Assembly: GCF_004944975.1 (NCBI RefSeq)
Contig: NZ_SPQG01000007.1
Coordinates: 43,310 to 107,309, forward strand
Reading direction: 5' to 3'
From: Halorhabdus amylolytica
GTDB lineage: Archaea > Halobacteriota > Halobacteria > Halobacteriales > Haloarculaceae
DNA length: 64,000 nt
In this document: piece by piece, positions 7,725 to 16,400 of the stretch
Layout: every line of letters starts with the position of its first letter
How positions within the stretch are numbered: the stretch's first letter is position 1
Notes under the pieces: generated by a model
The model's database searches: none
What the model was told of the DNA's origin: nothing
The model's input: only the letters and a program-made list of their open reading frames with translations
Translations under genes and position numbers: made by a program

Positions 7725-9418
7725 CTGGCGAGCCGTCGCTGTCCCGCGAGGAGTTCGTGGCTCACGCTGACGCCGAGGAGCCGGGTGTCGTCCGAGTTGC
7801 CGTCGAACTCGACGTCGACGTCGATCCACTCTTCGCGTACGCGGCGGTAACCGGCCGGAAGAGCGACGCCGACGACGTTCACGCTGACGACACCGGCTAC
7901 GCGTTCTTGCTCGAAAGCGCCGAGAAAGTCGCCTCCAGCGATCCGAACGGCGCGTTCGCACCCTCGACAGACGACCGCCACGCGCGATACTCCTTCGTCG
8001 GCTACGATCCCGTCGCGGTCGCGACCGTCGATCCCGACGAGACGGATCTGGACGTCTTCGACGACCGATACACCGATCTACTCGAAACCAACGGCGGCGA
8101 TGTCCTCGACGACCTCCGGGCGACGCTGCCTGACGTCGAGCGTCGTGGATTCCCGGACCACGACCGCCAAACACTCTCGGGTGGTCTCGTCGGCTTTCTG
8201 GCCTACGAGGCCGTCTACGATCTCTGGCTCGACGAAGTGGGCATCGATCGGCCGGACTCGCGATTCCCGGACGCTCAGTTCGTGCTCGCAACGAAGACGC
8301 TGGTGTTCGACCACGTCGATGAGACTGTCTCGCTTGTGTTCACTCCGGTCGTCAAACCCGGGGAAGACGCCCACGCGCGGTACGACGAGTTGCTCACAGA
8401 GGCTGAACGCGTCGAAACAGCACTGACCGACGCCGACGATCCCGAGACAGGCGGATTCGCCCTCGTTCGAGAGGATGCCGGGCCACAGGACGAGTACGAG
8501 CGGGCGGTCGAGCGCGCCAAGGAACACGTTCTGGACGGCGACATCTACCAGGGTGTAATCTCCCGGAAACGCGAGCTCTACGGCGACGTTGACCCACTCG
8601 CGCTGTACGACTCGCTGCGATCGATCAACCCCTCGCCGTACATGTACTTGCTGGGGTACGACGACCTGACGATCGTCGGCGCGAGCCCGGAGACGCTCGT
8701 CTCAGTAGGGGGCGACCTCATCACGTCGAACCCCATCGCTGGCACGTCTACGCGGGGATCCAGCCCCGTCGAGGATCGCCGACTGGCGGGGGAGATGCTC
8801 GCCGACGAGAAGGAGCGAGCCGAGCACACGATGCTGGTCGATCTGGCACGCAACGACGTCCGCCGCGTGGCCGAACCGGGGAGTGTTCGCGTCGAAGAGT
8901 TCATGAACGTCCTGAAGTACAGCCACGTCCAGCACATCGAGTCGACAGTAACGGGGACACTCGCCGAGGACAGAGCTGTCTCCGAACTACGTTCGGAGGC
9001 CCGAAAGAGCGCGTCTTTCGATGCTTTCGACGCGACGCGGGCGGCCTTCCCGGCGGGGACGCTCTCGGGTGCGCCGAAGATCCGCGCGATGGAGATTATC
9101 GACGACCTCGAAGTCGACCCCCGCGGAATCTACGGCGGCGGCGTGGGTTACTTCTCCTGGAACGGCGACGCCGACTTCGCGATCGTCATCCGGTCGGCGG
9201 CGGTCGAACACGGTGTCGATATCGCCGACGCCCACGGCGGCAACGACCGAATCACCGTCCAGGCGGGGGCGGGGATCGTCGCCGACAGCGATCCCGCAAG
9301 CGAGTACGAGGAGACCGAACAGAAGATGGGGGGCGTGATCGACGCCCTCGAACGGATCGAGTCGGATCCGGACGTCGAGGCCGACACTGAGGCCCCGATC
9401 GAGGAGGTGTCCCGATGA
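7721..9418 (+). CDS. trpE: Anthranilate synthase component I
   Basis: A 565-residue chorismate-binding enzyme making anthranilate with ammonia supplied by TrpG. The N-terminal regulatory half contains the feedback region; the C-terminal half carries the catalytic blocks NPSPYMYLL, SPETLV, NPIAGT, ERAEHTMLVDLARND, and the late block SGAPKIRAMEIID followed by QAGAGIVADSDP. All residues expected in the chorismate pocket appear present. It starts with ATG overlapping the trpF stop and ends overlapping the trpG start (ATGA at 9415-9418). The length is slightly above the bacterial norm because of acidic surface loops. Confidence 0.97.
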   Translation: MTGEPSLSREEFVAHADAEEPGVVRVAVELDVDVDPLFAYAAVTGRKSDADDVHADDTGYAFLLESAEKVASSDPNGAFAPSTDDRHARYSFVGYDPVAVATVDPDETDLDVFDDRYTDLLETNGGDVLDDLRATLPDVERRGFPDHDRQTLSGGLVGFLAYEAVYDLWLDEVGIDRPDSRFPDAQFVLATKTLVFDHVDETVSLVFTPVVKPGEDAHARYDELLTEAERVETALTDADDPETGGFALVREDAGPQDEYERAVERAKEHVLDGDIYQGVISRKRELYGDVDPLALYDSLRSINPSPYMYLLGYDDLTIVGASPETLVSVGGDLITSNPIAGTSTRGSSPVEDRRLAGEMLADEKERAEHTMLVDLARNDVRRVAEPGSVRVEEFMNVLKYSHVQHIESTVTGTLAEDRAVSELRSEARKSASFDAFDATRAAFPAGTLSGAPKIRAMEIIDDLEVDPRGIYGGGVGYFSWNGDADFAIVIRSAAVEHGVDIADAHGGNDRITVQAGAGIVADSDPASEYEETEQKMGGVIDALERIESDPDVEADTEAPIEEVSR

Positions 9419-10098
9419 GCGAATCGATCAGTGCGGGTACGACTGAGACGGTTACCGGTGAACTCGACGTGCTGTTCGTGGACAACTTCGACTCGTTCAC
9501 GTACAACCTCGTCGAATACACCGAAGTGGCGCTGAGCGCCACTTCGAGCCACGCAGAATCCGTTGATTCTGCGGACGTCTCCGAACACGCGAGCACGACC
9601 GTCGTGAAGAACACGGCCTCGCTGTCGGATGTCCGGGCAGCCGATCCGGACGCCATCATCATCAGTCCCGGGCCGGGTCACCCGAAGAACGACCGCGACG
9701 TCGGTGTGACGACGGACGTCCTCCGGGAGATCAGTCCCGGGGTGCCGACGCTGGGCGTCTGTCTCGGCCTCGAGGCCGCGGTCTACACCTACGGCGGGAC
9801 GGTCGGCCACGCGCCGGAGCCGATCCACGGGAAGGCAGCCTCGATTTCCCACGACGGCGAGGGCGTCTTCGACGGCCTCGACCAGGGATTCCAGGGCGGG
9901 CGATATCACTCGCTGGTCGCCAGTGACGTCCCGGACTGTTTCGAGGTGACTGCGACCACCGAGGCCGACGACGGGACTGCGCTCGTCATGGGGATCCGTC
10001 ACCGTGAGCACCCCATCGAAGCCGTCCAGTTCCACCCCGAATCCGTGTTGACCGCCGTGGGCCACGACGTGATCCGGAACTTCCTATCAGGGGTCTGA
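9415..10098 (+). CDS. trpG: Anthranilate synthase glutamine amidotransferase subunit with internal insert
   Basis: A 227-residue class I glutamine amidotransferase. The catalytic set is visible: Cys in LGVCLGLEA (nucleophile), and His/Glu in QFHPESV near the end; GPGHP forms the oxyanion region. The N-terminus is VLFVDNFDSFTYNLVEY, then residues 36-55 are an unusual Ser/Ala-rich insert, after which the standard sequence resumes (SEHASTTVVKNTAS). The insert is encoded by two DNA hairpins (listed separately). It lies on the surface-prone loop after the first helix, so the enzyme may still work. Residues 1-16 are an additional Ser/Thr-rich N-terminal extension. Last gene of the operon. Confidence 0.95.
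   Translation: MSESISAGTTETVTGELDVLFVDNFDSFTYNLVEYTEVALSATSSHAESVDSADVSEHASTTVVKNTASLSDVRAADPDAIIISPGPGHPKNDRDVGVTTDVLREISPGVPTLGVCLGLEAAVYTYGGTVGHAPEPIHGKAASISHDGEGVFDGLDQGFQGGRYHSLVASDVPDCFEVTATTEADDGTALVMGIRHREHPIEAVQFHPESVLTAVGHDVIRNFLSGV
9520..9579. repeat. 60-nt in-frame palindromic element within trpG
   Basis: Two perfect hairpins lie side by side: CGAAGTGGCGC (9522-9532) pairs with GCGCCACTTCG (9536-9546), 11 bp with a 3-nt loop; CGCAGAATC (9552-9560) pairs with GATTCTGCG (9565-9573), 9 bp with a 4-nt loop. The block adds exactly 20 codons between the conserved Val-Glu-Tyr and Ser-Glu-His of TrpG and keeps the reading frame. Coding palindromes of this strength are not expected by chance; a small inserted repeat element is the likely explanation. 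Confidence 0.75.
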
Positions 10099-10364
10099 GG
10101 ATAGGACCGGTCGGCTGCGGAACCCACCCCTTCCGTTCGACTCCGGGCCGCCGGACGTGAGCGGTTCCTCGACGGCAACGTTCACTTTCACTCCGGTCTG
10201 GCAACCCTTATATGGCATCGTCGCTTTGCTTGCCAGCGTGCGCGCTACTCCCCTGAGTCGGGAGTTTCGCAGTCACGTATCCATATCGTGACACGAGTTG
10301 GATCGCACGTGATCGCCAAGCCAAACGGTTATTCGAGAGCAGAGCGAATGAATTTCAGCTACAA

Positions 10365-10436
10365 ATGACACGAACGGACACGCGAACGACGGGTCGAAGC
10401 GACGAGCAGCCGAGTGGACGGGGGGTCGAACAATGA
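10365..10436 (+). CDS. Possible 23-aa leader peptide overlapping the ribonucleotide reductase start
   Basis: ATG at 10365 opens a 23-codon frame, polar and rich in Arg, Thr and Gly, whose TGA (10434-10436) overlaps the downstream ATG at 10433 in the sequence ATGA, the same coupling used in the trp operon above. The 266 bases before it (10099-10364) contain no gene; they hold a TATA-like CTTATATGG at about 10207 and a small CTCCC/GGGAG hairpin near 10248. The peptide may be a regulatory leader or simply chance. Confidence 0.3.
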   Translation: MTRTDTRTTGRSDEQPSGRGVEQ

Positions 10437-13400
10437 GCGACGCCGACCTGGGCGTCGACGAGGTGACGCTGCCGATCAAGCGCACCGAGGGCGAGACGCT
10501 CACCGACCGGCTCACCGACAACGCCTATCACAACATTCTGCCGGCACGGTACCTCCGGAAGGACGCCGACGGTGAACTCGTCGAGGATCAGGAGGACCTT
10601 TTCGAGCGCGTCGCAAAGAACATCGCCCTGGCCGAGGCCGTCTACGAAGCTCGAAACGAGGACGTCGAGATCACCGTCACGCCCGAGCAGCTCAAGCCCG
10701 ATCATCCACGGCGCGACGAGCTCGCCGAGGAAGTATTCGGGAAGGGAACCACGGTGACTGACGACGCCGAGACGACCCTCTCGATCTACAACGTCAACAA
10801 GTTCGCCTACGAGACGGTCGTGCCCGAACTCCCGCCGGCCGTCCGCGAGCACGTCGAGGACACCGCCGCGGAGTTCCGGACGCTGATGGGAGATCTTTCT
10901 TTCATGCCGAACTCTCCTACATTAATGAATGCCGGCGACGAACTCCAGCAACTATCTGCCTGTTTCGTCGATAGCCCCGAAGACGACATTGATGACATTC
11001 ATCAGACAGCAAAAGAAGCCGCACAGGTTTTCCAGTGTCTGACAGAAGACACGACCGTTACCGTCGAGGGAAAAGGCGTCGTTTCCATCGCTGATGTCGA
11101 GCCCGGTGATCGGATCGTCCAGCGCGACGGCGACGATCATCGCGTCCAGAATGTTGACGAGACCCACGCCTACGACGATTCACCGGTCAAGCGCGTCGAA
11201 ACGAAGGCCGGTGTGGAACTGACGGGGACGCCGAACCACGAGCTGCTCGTTGGGGAGGACTGGACGCGCATCGACGAGATCGAACCCGGGGACGCGCTCT
11301 CGCTTCGACTCGGCTGGATCGACGGTGCGAACGAGACTCCCGAACTCACGACCGTCGCCGGCGGTGCGCAGTGGGCCGAGAACCGTACTGTTTCGAACGA
11401 CGACGTCCTCGAGCTGTATGCCGATGGACTCAGCGACTACGAAATCGCCGAGCGACTCGACAGTTCGGCCTCGACGATCCAGCGCCGGCGCTCGCTCGAA
11501 CTCGGTCTGGATCCGAACGGCAGCGGCGGACGTCCCGGCGGGAGCGTGAGTTTCGACGAGAGCGAATTCGAGACGCTCTATGAGGACGGTCACTCCGACG
11601 GTGAGATCGCCCGGGAACTCGGCGTTTCGACCCGGAGCGTGGCCCGGTACCGCGAGAACCAGTCGATCGAATCCAACGGTGAGGCCGTCACGGTCGTCGA
11701 CCAACCGACCGAATTGACGCCGGACCTGGCCGAACTTGTCGGGATGTGGGTCGGCGACGGTTCGAAACACGAAGACGGGATCCGATTTCATCTCAATCGC
11801 GAGGAGACGCTCGAACGCGCCGATCGACTTGCCCGCGATCTCTTCGACGTCGGTCTCGACTGGCGCTGGGACGAAGGCTGTTACGACGCTGTCGTCCACA
11901 GCCACGAGGTCAAACGCTGGTGGCTTGCGAACTTCGGAGATGCCAAGCCCGACGCGACATCGGCATCCGTTCCGGAATCGGTCTGGAAGGCGGACCGCGA
12001 GACGATCGGTGCATTCCTCCGGGGACTGTACTCGACCGACGGCAGCCTCCAGAAAGACGTCTATCCACGGCTGTGGAGTTCCTCGGAGGATCTGATCGAG
12101 GGTGTCCAGCAGTTGCTTCTCGGTCTCGGCATCCCTGCAATCAACTGGGAGTACGATACCGAAGATCGTGATTACTTCAACGTCGGGCCGACCGGCGAAC
12201 GCGGACTCGAACAGTTCAGCAATCTGGTCGGATTCGTCGACTCCCGGTCGGAGACGATGGCAGAGACGCTCGCCTCGATCGACTCGGAGGGGCCGAGCGT
12301 CGGCACGCTCGACGGTTCGACGTGGCACGTCCCCGTCGAAGCCGTCGAGGACGCAGGAACGGCTACCGTCTACGACGTGACCGTCGCCGATAATCACGAG
12401 TACGTGGCAAGTTCGGTCGTCTCGCACAACAGCGGTGGCGGAATGGGCTATGCATTCTGGCGATTACGGCCCTATGGAGATGCTGTCGGCTCGACGGGAG
12501 GAATTGCTTCTGGTCCGATTACGTTCATGCGGACTTTCGACCAGATGTGTGAGACGATTGCCCAGGGTGGTGCCCGACGGGGTGCCCAGATGGGGGTCAT
12601 GCGGATCTCCCATCCGGACGCCATCCAGTTCATCCACGCCAAGAACAAGGACGTCTCCCTCGCTCATACCCTTCGGCTGAACGACCCTGATGACTTCACG
12701 CACACCTCTTTTGCCGACGCCTTAGAGGAAGCACGAGAGTTGATCGACGACGAGGGTCGTGTGCCCGAACACCTCCGCAACGCCGTCGAGGGGCATCTCT
12801 CGAATTTCAACATCTCAGTGGGTGTCACCGACGACTTTATGGAGGCCCTGCAGAACGGCGAGGAGTTCACCTTCACGAACCCCCGAACCGGCGAGGCTCA
12901 CATCGTCACCGAGGAAACCAAAGAACTGTACGACATGTTCGGCCTCGGCGAGTACGTCACGGTCGGCGAGGAGCTGTCCGTGCCCGCCGAGGAACTCTGG
13001 GACGACATCGTCGAAGGTGCCCACGAGAACGGCGAACCCGGCGTGATCTATCTAGAGCGCGTCAACAAGGAACACTCCTTCGACGTCGAGGCCGAACCTG
13101 ACCACCAGATCCTCGCGACCAACCCGTGTGTCACCGGTGACACGCTCATCAGTACCGAAAACGGGCTCGTCCCGGCCGAAGAACTGTACGAGCACGGTGT
13201 CGCACAGGATGTCGTCGTCGACGGTCGGTTGAGCGAGGATCGAGTCAAGGAGGCCAGTAGCGTCTTCAAGACCGGCGAGAAGGACGTCTACGAACTCACA
13301 ACCGAGGAAGGATACGAACTCCGACTCACTGCTGACCATCGCGTGATGACCGACGATGGCTGGATCGAAGCGCAGAACCTCGAACCCGGAGATACTGTTC

Positions 13401-16400
13401 ACGTCCAAAACCAGAAGGGCGAGTTCGGTCAACACGGGTCGGCCGAAGAGGGTCGCGTCCTCGGCTGGCTCGTCGGTGACGGCCATCTCAAGCACGGCGA
13501 GGAACGTGCAGTACTGAACTTCTACGACGAAGATGCGACCGTTTCCGAGCAGTTCGCCGACGACGTGAACGAGATCGTTCGCGAACCACTCGGAAACGCC
13601 GACTACGAGGTCGGCGTCAGCGACATCAGTCGGAGTGACGACTATCGAGGTGCCCAGGCACTCGAACAGCGCATTCGGTCGGCACGTCTCTACGAGTACG
13701 CCGAGGAGACTGGACTTATCGAGGAGAAACTGCAGGTTCCGGACGCCGTCATGCGTGGCAGTGAAGAGATGGCTCGTGGATTCCTGCGAGCACTGTTCAG
13801 TGCCGACGGGAGCGTACAGGGCGACGTCGAGAAGGGGGTCTCCGTGCGACTGGCGAGCGTCGACGCCGGTTTCCTCACAGACGTGCAGCGATTGCTTCTC
13901 AACTTCGGCATCGCCAGCAAAGTCTACGAGGACCGGAAAGAGCCGGGGACAGTCGAACTACCCGACGGTACCGGCGACACAGCCGAGTACGAGACTGAAG
14001 GGTTCCATGAACTCGTTGTCGTCAAGGACAACCTCGTTCGCTTCGCCGAGGAGGTCGGATTCCTGCTGGACAGCAAAGACGAGACCCTTGCGGAGCGACT
14101 CGCAGAGTACGACCGGGGCCCGTACAGCGAGCGCTTCGAGGCGACGGTCGAATCAGTCGAGTTCGACGGACACGAAGCCGTCTACGACCTGACGGAGCCG
14201 GACACGCACTCGTTCATCGCGAACGGGCTCGTCTGTCACAACTGTGGTGAGCAACCCTTGGAGGAGTACGAGGCCTGTAACCTCGGGCACATCAATCTCT
14301 CGACGGTCGCCGACACGGACGCGCCGGACTGGCGCGTCTGGTCTGACCGCCACGCTGAGGACTATGCGGACTTCGAGGATGCGATCGATGCCTACCTCGA
14401 AGAAGCGATCGACTTCGAGGAACTCGACCATCGTATCGCGATGGGGACGCGGTTCCTCGAAAACGTCGTCACGATGTCGGATTTCCCGGTCGACGAGATC
14501 GAGGAGAAAGTCCGGCACATGCGCAAGATCGGGCTGGGCATCATGGGCCTGGCGCAGCTGTACATCCAGCTCGGCGTCAAATACGGCAGCGAGGAGGCCG
14601 ACGAGATCGCTCGGCAGGTCATGCAGCACATCAACTACGAGTCCAAATGGACGAGTCACGAGCTCGCCGAGGAACGCGGCTCCTTCGCGGAGTGGGACGA
14701 TTCGAAGTACGCCGATCCCACGGAATATAGCGAGTGGTTCGAGCATTACGTCGGCGAGGATGCAGAGGACTGGGCAGATGGCTTCCCCATCCGCAACCAC
14801 AACACGACGACGATCGCTCCCACTGGCTGCGTGGAGGAGAGTTCCCTCATCTCGACTGACGAGGGGCTCGTCCCGATCGAGGACCTTGACGAGACGACTG
14901 CGGAGTTCCAGCAGTGGGACGAGATTGACGTCGGTGTTGCGACCGATGGCGGCACGAAAGCTGCGACCGCCATTTATGACAATGGGTTCACATATGTCCG
15001 GAAAATCGAAACCGAGGGCGGATTTAGCGTTGCTTCGACGCCGGACCATCGGTTCAGAACACTCACCGAAGATGGCGAGTACGCATGGAAAGAGGCCGGC
15101 GAGTTCGAACCTGGCGACAGGATTTTGCTTCAACGGAACACCTTCGAAGGCGGAACCAGGGCCACACTGGACACGAGCGAACGGGACAACTACCATCACA
15201 ACACGGACGACGATCTGACGCTCCCGGAGGAGATGACGCCGGAACTGTCCGAGTTCCTCGGATACTTCATGGGCGACGGCTACGTTCACGACGAGGTTGG
15301 AGTGAAAGTCGTCGTCGAGTCCGACGCGACAGAGCTCGATGAACATCTTCGCGAACTCGGTCGGTCCCTGTTCGGAGTCGCTCCGACTGTCGAGGACCAG
15401 GATACCCGGCACACGCTCACGTTTGGGGGCCGACACCTGTCGCGATATTTCGAGGACAACGGCTGGAAGAAGGCACCGGGCAATGAAGGGCAAGGGGCTG
15501 CAAGCGCCTTCGTCCCGGACGAGGTCCTCAGCGGTGACGAACCGGTCGCGAAAGCGTTCCTCAGAGGTCTATTCGAGGCTGATGGGACTGCATCGCGGAA
15601 GGTCGAGCTGTCAACGGTGTCAGCGACGCTCGCCGAAGAAGTCCAGACGCTACTGTTGTCGCTTGGCTGTGTCTTCGTCCAGGACGTGCTCGAAACCGAA
15701 GACATGGACGACCACTACGGAGACCGGCCGCGACACAGCGTGCGTGGAGCCAACAGGCGCGAAGACGCACGATTTATCGACGAGATTGGATTTATCACCA
15801 AGTCCACGGAGTTCGATCTCGGGCCACAGTCGTACAAGAACGACACGTACCCACCGGAGATAGTCGAAACGCTTCGGGCCGTCGACGGATACGATTCGGT
15901 GAGCAAGCCGGTCAAGAAACGAGTCAATCAGTCTCCGATTAACGGGGCTGTGAGTCGAAAACTCGTCAAAGACGTCGAGACCGAGACCGACCAGGTCGTC
16001 AGGGTCGCCGGTCGTCGTCTCACCGATTTCTATGCAGCGACGGTCGGGTCCGTCACCGAAGAGAAAGCCTACACCAAAGACATCAGTGTCCCATCGAACA
16101 ACACGTACGTCGCCAATGGATTCGTTACCCACAACACCACCTCGATGGTCGGGAATACGACAGGAGGTTGCGAGCCCGTCTACAACGTCGCGTACTACAA
16201 GAACGTCTCCGACGACGTCCAGGGCGACGAAATGCTCGTTGAGTTCGACGATTACTTCCTTCGGGTCTTAGAGGAGAACGACATCGACGTCGAGGCCGTC
16301 AAGCGGGAGGCCCAGGAACAGATGGCCGACAACGCCTTCGACGGCGTCGAAGGGCTCTCGACGGTGCCCGACGCCATCGGCGAACTGTTCGTCACGACCG

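Noticed and set aside
10099..10364. Cobalamin riboswitch before the B12-dependent reductase
   Set aside because: No conserved B12-box-like sequence or large folded leader was seen, and such riboswitches are not typical of haloarchaea.
11180..12427. 415-residue minus-strand frame opposite intein 1
   Set aside because: Shadow of the intein coding strand; the sense frame has complete splicing and endonuclease motifs.
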